Source: Owenia fusiformis
Lineage: Eukaryota; Annelida; Polychaeta; Sabellida; Oweniidae
Reading direction: 5' to 3'
Length of the DNA stretch: 64,000 bases
Assembly: GCA_903813345.2 (NCBI GenBank)
Contig: CAIIXF020000006.1
Coordinates: 4,797,096 to 4,861,095 of the forward strand
The notes beneath the pieces are model-generated. The model had not been told where the DNA came from and did not search any database. It saw only the letters and a list, made by a program, of their open reading frames with translations. Positions within the stretch are counted from its first letter, which is position 1. Each line of letters starts with the position of its first letter. The position numbers and the translations under genes are program-made. Of the stretch, positions 59,201-64,000 are shown one piece after another.

Positions 59201-60816
59201 CTGCTACAGGACCACTTGAATCTGAAAAAATACCAACGTACATTGTCTGCCTCTATCACCTACAACTGAAGTCTCCACAAAAGCATGAGATTACAAGGGG
59301 AAACATACAATAAATGTTAATGTAAATTGTGATTTTAATTCTATGTAATGTTGGACTCAAATGTACATTATAAATACATGGAAGGAGGATTAGGCATGTA
59401 CTCACTTTAACACATCTTCATGTAGCACATCTTCATCAGGGTCATATGAGAGACTTGCATCTATGAAAACTTTGTCCATGGAATTAACTGACCTTGATGT
59501 TCCACCCTTTATGATAGGTACAAGAGGAGCAGACTTCAATTTGATGAATCTCTGTATCAAATATATAATTTAGATACATGCAGATAGATGTTTCCCAATA
59601 TGAAGTACATGTATCTTGCAATTTTTATCAATACTATTATTTAAGAATTTCAATTGTTCAATTTCATATTAATTCCTTATTTACTAATATTATATTGCAG
59701 CATAATATAAACATTCAAAAACTTGGATATGTTGTTTTACCACATGCTCAAAAGCAGATTGTGAACAAAGAAATTATCTTAATGTCAAAAGATGTATAAA
59801 CAATAAATCAACCAATACAATAAAGCACTCAGATACTACCCATTAGACTTACCTGTTTAAAAAGCATACAGACGGATTTCCCTATCTGCATGGCTGTTAC
59901 ACCCATAGTTATCGCATATACACCATAATCTAGGCCCATTGCTCGAATGGTCAAGTGGTTTTCATATGTCGACACATCAGTATTATTTGGATAGATCACA
60001 TTTGCAGAGCTCGGATATGGGTATGTATCGTTGAGTATATTGATTTGCCATGTATATGTCGTCAAAGACGATACGCTGTCATAACTTAAATGTGCAGTTC
60101 CTGTGATATGTAATGCTGACCTTGCATGGAAAACTGATGGCTGAATCAAAGTGCTGTCATCTATCATCGTAAATGTTAGATTCCCAGTGCAGGTTCCTTC
60201 CAGAACATCAATCGTTAAATTAGCTGCTTTATTCCCGTGCTGATTGCTTCCACTTACTATGACATCATGTTTCCCCTTTTCAAAGAAGGTGTGAGAAACT
60301 TCATATATGTAGCTTGAGTAGACATCCAAGCTTGTTTGACTCATCAAACTTAGGGCTGGATCAACTACATTAAACTTGAAACCACCACCAAAGTCCCATG
60401 TAAAAGTAGGGTTCTCCCCAATGTGCTCCACAGACATTACCAGTCTAACCTCGTTACCGACTATCGAAACACTGCCACTTTTACATTTTAATAATAAACC
60501 TCTGATTTTTTTACCTGGAATAAAGTTAAAAGCGATTACACCATACTTTGCTTAAAACTTGAATGAATATTAGAATTCAACGTTTGACAAAACAATCTTA
60601 GTCTTGACTTCATGCAAAGGTAAATCCAACTTATGCTTTTACCAGCACACTCTTGAACTTTGCAGGACATCCTCTCTGTCAAATCATTGACATTGCATTC
60701 ATCACCTCCATAAGCTGGTGCAGGGTTGTTGCATTCTCTGGTGCGGATTTTTTCACCATCTCCACACGTGGTAGAACATTGTCCCCATGCTACCCACAGA
60801 CCGGGGCCTCCATTAA
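25082..60816 (-). CDS. polycystin-1 / REJ-family receptor, at least 25 exons, 5' incomplete
   Basis: Exons in transcript order: 60816-60643, 60514-59853, 59551-59406, 59221-59097, 57946-57799, 53715-53579, 48230-48132, 47729-47517, 47367-47222, 47012-46865, 44682-44564, 44325-44200, 39236-39136, 38035-37906, 36727-36580, 35887-35745, 35397-35244, 33169-32825, 32738-32560, 30364-30134, 29860-29613, 28800-28063, 27840-27640, 27548-27292, 26238-25082. All 24 junctions agree in phase with no stop, about 2,091 codons. Domains by residue: TSP1 1-58, PKD ~60-145, REJ ~150-615, GAIN-like ~620-1140, GPS ~1130-1165, TM1 ~1196-1216, PLAT ~1225-1325, TM2-TM5 ~1390-1685, repeat tail 1707-2091 ending in a TM. 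Relatives are auto-cleaved cell-surface receptors or channel partners in cilia, kidney or sperm (sea urchin REJ proteins bind egg jelly). The role here is inferred from family only. The first exon starts in phase 1, so upstream exons are missing. Confidence 0.88.
26239..27291 (-). other. intron between exons 24 and 25, with MULE-type MITE
   Basis: About 1.05 kb without a further polycystin exon that I can find. I looked for hydrophobic segments matching TM6-TM11 and saw none. A 250-bp inverted-repeat element sits at 26709-26958. Confidence 0.55.
26709..26958. mobile_element. MITE with 9-bp target duplication
   Basis: The ends CATCCTCC and GGAGGATG are inverted. The arms remain partly complementary for about 75 bases (GATAAGCAGTT pairs with AACTGCTTATA). 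It is flanked by the 9-base direct repeat AACAAGTGC (26700-26708 and 26959-26967). A 9-bp duplication points to a Mutator-like (MULE) origin. Confidence 0.8.
27292..27840 (-). CDS. exons 23-24: cytosolic loop, TM4 and TM5
   Basis: Exon 23 (27840-27640) is a charged loop with TTTITTTISL and a helical KQQVDKELESG segment. Exon 24 (27548-27292) starts LPWWFLFINWTLSI, the conserved polycystin P-W-W entry to TM4. TM5 then ends in IMQPLKVVALAIL, the conserved Q-P-L-K-V motif. It stops in a basic KKKHQ segment and a GTGAGT donor in phase 1, so the message continues. Confidence 0.9.
28063..28800 (-). CDS. exon 22: PLAT end, TM2 and TM3
   Basis: A 738-base exon. It completes PLAT (YLNEVIVRDLQ, then a W-E-F-x-C-N-x-W-M segment). 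It continues with the conserved DNHLWLSIFSKPPESHFTRV, the polycystin segment just before TM2. TM2 is ~1391-1411 and TM3 ~1428-1449 (numbering from the TSP1 exon). The second half is an acidic, Ser-rich cytosolic loop. The donor is GTAATA. Confidence 0.9.
29613..29860 (-). CDS. exon 21: PLAT/LH2 domain
   Basis: A 248-base exon, phase 0 to 2. It shows the PLAT pattern: HCYLVTIVTG, then SANVFIQLNGTKGSS, then an ELFRAGNEDYFLVTT strand, then LESITIWHDNTGDYPNW. It continues into exon 22 with YLNEVIVRDLQ. PLAT domains in polycystins sit in the first intracellular loop and bind lipids and partner proteins. Confidence 0.92.
30134..30364 (-). CDS. exon 20: GPS cleavage site and TM1
   Basis: A 231-base, phase 0-0 exon, acceptor CTTTTACAG, donor GTAAGT. 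It encodes GGLSCDCNHMTTFSGSFFV, the second half of the GPS motif. Self-cleavage is expected between Met and Thr of H-M-T, and both key residues and all four GPS cysteines are present. A hydrophobic segment (ASVISAVWLLYIILVVYA) follows ~30 residues later and is TM1, then a basic RKD cytosolic start. Confidence 0.92.
30500..30545. repeat. dispersed repeat motif with poly-G
   Basis: CAGTGGCGTAGCTAGGATTT followed by a run of about 16 G. Related inverted motifs occur at ~29950 and ~40612 (GCTGGCTACGCCCC and CTGACTACACCCCT). It looks like the end of an abundant short dispersed repeat. Confidence 0.5.
31560..31771. mobile_element. ~210-bp palindromic MITE
   Basis: The ends TATACTGTATAAGTGGTA and TACCACTTATACAGTATA are perfect inverted complements. 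The interior is built of TTTTCCTAAT and ATTAGGAAA words that also pair. A TA duplication is likely. Confidence 0.85.
31902..32463. mobile_element. foldback family G, copy 1
   Basis: Starts AAAGGAGTGGTATCGATATGG and ends with its approximate complement CTATATCTATACC near 32445. The inner arms share TTCTCTTAAAC / GTTTAAGAGAA. One arm is shortened relative to the other copies. Confidence 0.7.
32560..35887 (-). CDS. exons 16-19: GAIN domain up to the GPS
   Basis: Exon 16 (35887-35745), exon 17 (35397-35244), exon 18 (33169-32825) and exon 19 (32738-32560). Exon 17 has KENPYTWHSSADSV followed by NIENLSENLTISLP, the last strands typical of GAIN domains. Exon 18 is 345 bases and polar. Exon 19 ends with YTFNCLFWNEFLQMWSDAGC, the first two Cys and two Trp of the GPS motif. 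The introns around exon 18 carry three copies of one foldback family. Confidence 0.88.
33728..34447. mobile_element. foldback family G, copy 2
   Basis: About 720 bp, starting GGTATCGATATGGCGAA and ending CCATATCGATACCACTCC. The arms pair over most of their length, including the GGTTCGGAAAG / CTTTCCGAACC words. There is no coding capacity beyond short ORFs. Confidence 0.8.
34471..35135. mobile_element. foldback family G, copy 3
   Basis: Starts AAAGGAGTGGTATTGATATGG only ~25 bases after copy 2 and has the same internal order. The right end is truncated at CAGTTCACCATATGG. Confidence 0.75.
36190..36579 (-). repeat. tandem copies of the exon 15 donor and 3' half
   Basis: Downstream of exon 15 its last ~75 bases plus donor (GTGAGT or GTAAGT) recur with a ~101-base period, with copies ending near 36479, 36378 and 36279. 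A further degenerate piece lies at ~36190-36240. The copies have no acceptor, and reading through from exon 15 meets a TAA in the first copy. They are decoy donors rather than exons. Confidence 0.85.
36580..39236 (-). CDS. exons 13-15: GAIN-like region
   Basis: Exon 13 (39236-39136) reads STASHVFEDMSRTFMSKM. Exon 14 (38035-37906) reads LLISGASNVMHASLETL, comparable with the L-x-G-A-L-S-N-V segment of polycystins. Exon 15 (36727-36580) reads VGEEPTVIQTETLSM, comparable with the G-E-E-P strand. Phases 0-2, 2-0 and 0-1 chain correctly. The 3' half of exon 15 is repeated downstream in the intron. Confidence 0.8.
36805..37701. mobile_element. ~0.9 kb foldback element
   Basis: The left end TACAGGGTGTTAAAAAAAAC pairs with the right end GTTTTTTTTGAACACCCAGTA. 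Arms of about 400 bases stay complementary to a ~45-base loop near 37330 (GCATTTTGACCATAACTGTA pairs with its complement). TA borders are likely. It lies in the intron between exons 14 and 15. Confidence 0.85.
39345..39418 (+). repeat. tRNA-derived SINE-like or tRNA pseudogene
   Basis: TAGCTCAGTGG matches a Pol III A box and GATTCGATCCC a B box, at tRNA-like spacing. The acceptor stem does not pair and the anticodon arm is not convincing. It is more likely a tRNA-derived SINE head than a working tRNA. Confidence 0.45.
39640..40250. repeat. tandem ~135-bp repeat with ATGGCGGCCAT motif
   Basis: A unit of about 134-140 bases, ending ...TTCGAGTTATAGTAAAATACGTT, occurs three times (anchor word at ~39708, 39842 and 39982). 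Palindromic GGCGGCCATTTTT words occur throughout. Further degenerate pieces follow to ~40250, then a GGACGGACGGACG tract at ~40340. Confidence 0.8.
41923..43953. mobile_element. 2.0 kb TTAA-flanked DNA transposon, non-autonomous
   Basis: The left end GGATATACCAGTGTAACC and right end GGTTACACTGGTATATCC are perfect 18-base inverted repeats. They are bordered by TTAA at 41919-41922 and 43954-43957. TTAA duplication is typical of piggyBac-type elements. No transposase ORF is present. It lies in the intron between exons 12 and 13. Confidence 0.85.
44200..44682 (-). CDS. exons 11-12: GAIN-like region
   Basis: Exon 11 (44682-44564) encodes a helical segment with three N-glycosylation sites. Exon 12 (44325-44200) encodes IRNSIVTSLANTGVDDL and a following K-Q-K-A-W-A-M-Q-S-I-T stretch. 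This matches the helix pair before the cleavage domain in polycystin-1 relatives (x-A-x-A-L-A-x-L-T). Donors are GTAGGA and GTAATA. Confidence 0.8.
44966..45198 (-). CDS. possible alternative exon between exons 10 and 12
   Basis: Open stretch of 233 bases with a strong acceptor (CTCTTCCAG) and donor (GTAAGC). It is phase 1 in and phase 0 out. This is the same class as exon 11 (44682-44564), so it could replace exon 11 but not be added to it. It encodes about 78 residues starting CKNCLPQHLKKVNYEACL, with four Cys and two N-glycosylation sites. I recognise no domain and no similarity to exon 11. It could be an exon of this gene or a chance ORF in a repeat. Confidence 0.4.
45691..46754. mobile_element. 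1.06 kb foldback of mariner-like terminus
   Basis: The ends TACAGGGTGGTCCAAAAAA and TTTTTTGGACCACCCTGTA are inverted and bordered by TA. The arms pair for more than 200 bases (CTCTAAAATGCACCA with TGGTGCATTTTAGAG). No transposase. It lies in the intron between exons 10 and 11, next to the candidate alternative exon. Confidence 0.9.
46865..47729 (-). CDS. exons 8-10: end of REJ module into GAIN-like region
   Basis: Exon 8 (47729-47517) encodes GYMDSGFATLEFTTN and CTVSPPIG..., the end of the REJ module with its C-x-V-x-P-x-x-G motif, then DDPLTYEFYFV. Exon 9 (47367-47222) has LGPGDSELNYTVEI, a strand pattern also seen in polycystin-1. Exon 10 (47012-46865) is helical and N-glycosylation rich. 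Donors are GTAGGT, GTATTA and GTACTT; acceptors are GATGTAG, TTTTTAG and TTTTTAG. The first acceptor has a poor pyrimidine tract. Confidence 0.8.
48132..48230 (-). CDS. exon 7: REJ module, the intact copy of a 10-copy array
   Basis: A 99-base exon, phase 1 to 1, with acceptor TTTCTTTCAG and a weaker donor GTACTG. It encodes DWATMSLTGQYNQAV, the REJ W-x-x-x-x-L-T-G strand, through FIIIVTG. Nine incomplete copies lie immediately upstream in the intron. The weak donor makes the exact 3' end less certain. Confidence 0.7.
48260..49130 (-). repeat. nine tandem copies of the exon 7 acceptor and 5' half
   Basis: Copies start at about 48328, 48426, 48524, 48624, 48722, 48817, 48921, 49019 and 49117, a ~98-base period (95-104). 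Each carries TTTCTTTCAG followed by the first ~57 coding bases of exon 7, then non-coding sequence leading into the next acceptor. None has a donor. The 98-base period breaks frame between copies. Confidence 0.9.
50870..51420. repeat. 40-bp minisatellite
   Basis: The unit CCATGTTATATCA + CCATGTTCATTTCATATCA + CCATGCTC recurs about 13 times with local deletions. The period is not a multiple of three, yet all three plus-strand frames stay open because the unit has no stop words. The three long ORFs here (50845-51503) are therefore artefacts. Confidence 0.9.
52203..52723. mobile_element. MITE nested in the 49.8-53.4 kb element
   Basis: The ends TACTGTAGATTGGGTTAATT and AATTAACCCAATCTACAGTA are perfect inverted complements with TA borders. 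The interior repeats GGCGAAATTTGG-like words in both orientations. Confidence 0.9.
53579..53715 (-). CDS. exon 6: REJ module, cysteine-rich segment
   Basis: A 137-base exon, phase 2 to 1, acceptor TTTTCCAG and donor GTAAGT. It encodes CLQNCKYKVTPNSKLSM, then HCTNC and a DWSIF strand. This is the C-x-x-C and C-x-x-C plus Trp pattern of REJ modules. Confidence 0.85.
53780..54508. mobile_element. foldback family G, copy 4, opposite orientation
   Basis: AAAGGAGTGGTATCGATATGG at the left and CCATATCGATACCCATCT at the right. The internal order is reversed relative to copies 1-3. It lies in the intron between exons 5 and 6. Confidence 0.8.
54744..55273. mobile_element. ~530-bp element of mariner-like terminus
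   Basis: Starts TACAGGGTGGTCACAAAATGG and ends CATTTTGTGACCACCCTGTA-like, as TTTTTTAATCACCCTGTA. The arms include the words shared with 23900-24000. The plus-strand ORF 54917-55198 contains YLWGYGKHRVYQ, again like the end of a DDE transposase. It is an internally deleted, partly palindromic derivative. Confidence 0.7.
55368..56036. mobile_element. ~630-bp insertion flanked by 19-bp direct repeats
   Basis: TAAGATGTCACCTGGAAGA occurs at 55368-55386 and again at 56018-56036. The enclosed DNA starts with a nested hairpin (55393-55575) built on GTTGACCTCTCC / GGAGAGGTCTAC and CCGAAGGTCGAGG words. The flanking sequence belongs to the C-terminus of the LINE remnant, so the insert came after the LINE. 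Confidence 0.65.
55990..57296 (-). pseudogene. remnant of a Jockey/CR1-like reverse transcriptase
   Basis: From high to low coordinates: SSKASGPDLIP (~57270-57235), the first RT motif; then a 200-bp foreign repeat; then the open piece 57015-56710 with SGVPQGTVLGPL and LKLFADS, where the catalytic F-A-D-D has become F-A-D-S; then DKLVSWASSWQMK. The C-terminal piece at ~56240-56020 has FPRTIAKWNTLPGD but contains a stop. The catalytic Asp loss and stops show it is dead. It lies in the intron between exons 5 and 6. Confidence 0.85.
57015..57225. repeat. ~210-bp repeat with CGATCGTTACGAT words inside the LINE remnant
   Basis: It contains GATCGTTACGATTGTTACGA and related palindromic words (GTGACGATCGTAACC). 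It also holds two AATGAATGA/AATGAACGA segments beside ATCACTGAATCA/AATCGCTGAATCA. It splits the RT domain, so it inserted into the LINE or marks a joining deletion. Confidence 0.6.
57799..57946 (-). CDS. exon 5: REJ module, the intact copy of a 4-copy array
   Basis: A 148-base exon, phase 1 to 2, with donor GTGAGT. It encodes the F-T-V-T-V-S-K strand of the REJ module followed by VSFSQMIIVV and then a PAEKPNIHV tail. It is the only one of four tandem copies that reaches the correct donor. The copies upstream (58392, 58243, 58094 starts) have acceptors but end after the IIVV strand. Confidence 0.8.
57960..58392 (-). repeat. three tandem partial copies of REJ exon 5
   Basis: Copies start at 58392, 58243 and 58094. 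With exon 5 itself at 57946, the spacing is 149, 149 and 148 bases. Each has a TCAG or TTAG acceptor and codes for a D-T-N-F-T-V-P strand through VSFSHMIIVV. The 3' end with the proper donor is missing, and the only GT-like site after the strand (GTATGC) gives phase 0, which does not fit exon 6. The first two copies are almost identical. Confidence 0.85.
58900..59096 (-). repeat. two tandem copies of the exon 4 donor and 3' half
   Basis: Downstream of exon 4, sequence matching its last ~75 bases (GAGGAGGCACTGAATGGCTT type) plus the GGGTAAAG donor recurs at ~59050-58990. It recurs again, more degraded and without an intact donor, at ~58970-58905. Neither has an acceptor. Confidence 0.8.
59097..59551 (-). 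CDS. exons 3-4: REJ module
   Basis: Exon 3 (59551-59406) carries FIDASLSYDPDE, the best-known REJ-module signature (D-x-S-x-S-x-D-P-D). Exon 4 (59221-59097) starts FKWSCSRYEVNC, the expected Trp and Cys after the signature. The donors are GTGAGT and GTAAAG. The 3' half of exon 4 is repeated twice in the downstream intron (about 58900-59090). Confidence 0.85.
59853..60514 (-). CDS. exon 2: PKD domain and start of REJ module
   Basis: A 662-base exon with acceptor TTTATTCCAG and donor GTAAGT. The first ~90 residues form a PKD domain: FTWDFGGG matches the family W-D-F-G-D-G signature, with a later HTFFEKGKHDVIVSGSN strand pattern typical of the last PKD strands. After a short linker the sequence enters the REJ module (around a CTGNLTF segment). 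Several N-x-S/T sites fit an extracellular location. Confidence 0.88.
60643..60816 (-). CDS. exon 1 in window: thrombospondin type-1 repeat
   Basis: A 174-base, phase 1-1 exon, the classic symmetrical TSP1 module. Translation shows the W-x-x-W-G-x-C-S-x-x-C-G core (LWVAWGQCSTTCGDGEKIR), then REC and two more cysteines, giving the usual six. It is flanked by TTAATTAAG and GTAAAAG. TSP1 modules bind glycans or matrix proteins. Phase 1 at its start means the preceding exon lies above 60816, possibly outside the window. Confidence 0.85.
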
Positions 60817-62171
60817 CTTAATTAAACAAAATTGACCTTTGTTAATAAGGAACACATGCGGGATTAAAACATTTTTGTCAAGTTCAGCAAGCCCCAGAGG
60901 AGCAACAAACGAGACTGGCACTGTTCAATATCATAAGGTATGCGGGATTGCATCTGATTCAGTTTTCATCTAGTTTGATTGACAATTAAATTTTAAATAT
61001 TTTTAATTGAATTAAGCTGTTTAACACTCAATACTTTATATCCATAAATCATCGGAATGAAATCAAACTTTCAGGGAGTGAGAAATTATATGAAACGTAC
61101 AAATGTATTGCGTTAAATTTAATATCTGAGTTTCACTTCTGTTAGAAAGGAGATTAAAGAAGACAAAATATGCTTTCTAATGGTATGCTGTTTATGTGAC
61201 TTGCTATTTCAAATCATAACAAAAAAACGTATGTTATGCCAGTCTGCATTACCACAATATTCTGGCATCCGATGCGTTACATTTAATTAACCACAATATA
61301 CTGTGGCTAGCTAATTCATATTGTAAAAACTAAACGTAATGCTGTTAGCCTGCGAAAAATATTTCATCATTTATTCTTAATTATCGGGTACAAAAAGGAG
61401 CGATGCTTTTTGCAATAGAGGCAGCATTCGAACATTGAACATTCATACAACATACAATGTACAGACATTACACATACATCTAGTTCCCAGGATATTATTA
61501 AAAATACTCGTGAAATCCTGATTTATAATTTTTAACTGAGATTTCTAGGTCCGTGGGTTGTCTTTCATCCGGACCGACACAATGTTATATCCATTTTAAA
61601 CAAAACAGGCAAACAGATAACTTCTTGCATTATGCATTAATGGGCCAAAAACGGGTTGACTGGGCAAAATTCCGCCATTTGTTCGTGCATGCAAAGTCGC
61701 TGGTTAGCATAGAGAAAAATGTCCACTGTGTATAAACAAGCATGCTATCCATACATTTGAGTAACAGTGTAGATTAAACAGGGGTAGGCTGGCCGTGCAG
61801 TCATCGTATGGTTGACGCATGGATAATGTAAGAATATGATGGGTAACGGCGTGGGATCCTATGCTTGTTATTAGTGAGTTTAATCTTGCATATAAATCGA
61901 AACACCAACCTATATGACAAATCGCCCATACAAATACATCGCTTAATATTTTACGTTCACGTTTAGGTTGTTAAAAATTCCCTTGCCCTATTCATCTTGA
62001 TACATTTTACCGTACGTACGTATTAAGCAAATGTGACTTCTATTTGCGTAAAACAGTGCTAAAATGTATCTAGTAAGAGCCAAAAAGAAAACAATTTTCT
62101 ATATCACATACCCTCCCTTCACATGATATTGAAATCTTCTCTAATTCGTTTAAGTCCCCATCTCAAGTTTA
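60817..62171. other. upstream intron or flank of the REJ gene, nothing recognised
   Basis: AT-rich sequence above the TSP1 exon. Because that exon starts in phase 1, this must be intron unless the exon is preceded by one I cannot see. No further TSP1-like or signal-peptide exon was found here. Confidence 0.5.
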
Positions 62172-63410
62172 AACCACTTTGGCTTATATTGTAGTCTTAC
62201 CCAATGTTATCAAAGTGTGATATGTGAAACTTTTTTTTTAAATTCCAAAAAGTGGTTTTTGATAGACATTGTTACGCGGTATATGGCATACATTCATGGT
62301 TGCGCGGTATTTGTGATACGGGTGAATATGCCATACTCACCTGCGGCATGTGGCATATTCCGCAGGTGAGTATGCGATATTCCGCAGTGAATATGCGAGA
62401 ATCGACTCTAAATGTAAAACTACGCTGTATTACCATTATAGTTAGTGCGTCGAGTACTAATATATGAATCCTGGATTGATTGAGTAAGTTTATTACGCGA
62501 GATTGGTGACTGATACTTTTGCTAAGTTAATATATTCGATACACAGTACTGTTGATTCAGTAATCATTACAATAATTAATAACGTTTTACTATTTCGTTC
62601 AATCGATGCAATTGACAATTGCGTACTTCCGTATCACGTTCTCATTGATTAGTTTGTATGCCATATACCGCAGGTGAATCTGTCATACACCGCAAGTGAA
62701 TATGCCATATTCGTTGCGGAATATGACATATTTTTTGTATTGTGTTTACCGCGTAACAGACATTTTGTTCCAAAATTTGTGAATTTAATTAAAACTAACT
62801 TTTAGAGGTCACACATATATTTTAATTAGCCACAATTCATACCAATGCATAGCATTCATCCTCCCATGTTTTTTGCCGAAAAAATTAAGAAAATCGGTTC
62901 ATAAATAAGCAAGAAACGAACTCATCAGTGCATGAAAATGGTTCCAAGAAAAATGCATTTCAAAATTTTAGTTCTCATAGAAACCAATGGTACAATGATA
63001 TCTAAAACATAATATATTCTTCCTTTTAACCTGGTTACCGCAGGTGAATCTGTCATACACCGCAAGTGAATATGCCATATTCGTTGCGGAATATGACATA
63101 TTTTTGTATCGTGTTTACCGCGTAACAGACATTTTGTTCCAAAATTTGTGAATCTAATTAAAACTAACTTTTAGAGGTCACACATATATTTTAATTAGCC
63201 ACAATTCATACCAATGCATAGCATTCATCCTCCCATGTTTTTTGCCGAAAAAATTAAGAAAATCGGTTCATAAATAAGCAAGAAATGAACTCATCAGTGC
63301 ATGAAAATGGTTCCAAGAAAAATGCATTTCAAAATTTTAGTTCTCATAGAAACCAATGGTACAATGATATCTAAAACATAATATATTCTTCCTTTTAACC
63401 TGGTTAGAGA
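62172..63410. repeat. dispersed repeat with a ~375-bp tandem duplication
   Basis: 62172-62270 and 62758-62975 match 1309-1545. The segment 62660-63035 is repeated almost exactly at 63037-63410, starting TACCGCAGGTGAATCTGTCA. The second copy therefore contains only the right end of the inserted element. Confidence 0.85.
62271..62757. mobile_element. 487-bp element with 7-bp target duplication
   Basis: The ends GTTACGCGGTA and TACCGCGTAAC are perfect inverted repeats. They are flanked by AGACATT at 62264-62270 and 62758-62764. The inside has many CATATTC-CGCAGGTGA words in both orientations. The paralogue at 1309-1545 lacks the insert and has one copy of a similar target word, which supports the call. 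Confidence 0.85.
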
Positions 63411-64000
63411 ATTAGCATTGGTTTATTATTGAAGTCTAGCATGTTTAGAAAAGATTGACATCTAAAAAAAAAAATTTCAAAATGTTTTTGTAACCTTAGT
63501 GTTTAGTTTCCAAAAATCTCTAAAATAACTTCATAACTTCATAAAGTCATGACAAATAGTAAATGAATGATAAAAAATATTTTCAACTTTAGACTTTAAC
63601 ACTTGAATGGAGACTTATTTCCCATCCCCTTAATTTTTGATAGCTCCAAATATTGATTTATCACTCCTCTCATGAAACAAAACAATTATAAATTCACGGG
63701 ACACTGTATTACATGTATTATTCCTCTTAAACTTTAGTGCTTTGGTGGAGACTTGTTTCCCCTCCCTCGTACACTAGTAGATTTTCAATATTTAATTTAC
63801 GGAGTTAGGTAGTGTAAGTCAAACTGGTTTCAGGATGGTTCTTCACTCATGTGATGATACACTAAATTTTATGACCTATTAATTATTTAGACGGACCATC
63901 GAGTTTAGGAAATCATAATTCCATTTTAATCCTCTCAACAAAAGATCCTCCTCTCTCTAAATATTTTAAATTATTGGACTTGTCTTTATTTCAGTGGTGT
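63411..64000. other. non-coding stretch, nothing recognised
   Basis: AT-rich sequence to the end of the window. It has two similar phrases (CTTGAATGGAGACTTATTTCCC at ~63602 and TTTGGTGGAGACTTGTTTCCCC at ~63741), suggesting an old local duplication. No exon was seen. Confidence 0.4.

Overview
This window looks like nuclear DNA from an invertebrate animal. It is AT-rich, genes are split into small exons with GT-AG introns of roughly 0.1-5 kb, and the introns are full of inverted-repeat transposons, minisatellites and decayed non-LTR reverse transcriptases. The main gene belongs to the polycystin-1 / receptor-for-egg-jelly (REJ) family. That family, and the repeat style, suggest a marine invertebrate such as an echinoderm, hemichordate or amphioxus. 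I cannot name the species.

Two protein-coding genes converge. (1) A plus-strand two-exon gene (5277-5355 and 20926-22292) encodes a coiled-coil protein of about 481 residues that I do not recognise. Its single ~15.6 kb intron holds two related inverted-repeat transposons and a large ~7 kb inverted element. (2) A minus-strand gene of at least 25 exons runs from 60816 down to 25082 and is open at its 5' end beyond the window. Its order is TSP1 repeat, PKD (Ig-like) domain, REJ module, GAIN-like region, GPS motif, TM1, PLAT/LH2, TM2-TM5, then a long last exon. I joined the exons by hand. All 24 junctions agree in phase and no internal stop appears, giving about 2,091 codons in the window. The expected C-terminal six-TM channel-like region is not seen. 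The last in-phase exon instead encodes five 71-residue charged repeats and one terminal TM segment.

By region: 0-5 kb is repeat and unknown sequence, including a 45-bp minisatellite at 3.1-3.6 kb. The plus gene spans 5.3-22.3 kb, with a foldback element at 6.5-7.4 kb, a 79-bp satellite grown from a transposon end at 11.4-12.3 kb, and a ~7 kb inverted structure around a dead reverse transcriptase at 13.4-20.4 kb. The convergent intergenic stretch is 22.3-25.0 kb. The REJ/polycystin gene spans 25.1-60.8 kb, with introns carrying at least twelve inverted-repeat elements, a ~2 kb TTAA element and a broken LINE. The 61-64 kb end is repeat-rich and may be more intron or upstream sequence.

The most unusual local signals are four tandem arrays inside the REJ gene, at about 36.2, 48.2, 58.0 and 59.0 kb. 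In each, part of one exon together with one of its splice sites has been copied into the neighbouring intron. Another is a possible alternative exon at 44966-45198 with the same phase class as exon 11. Coordinates of hand-called splice sites may be off by one or two bases.
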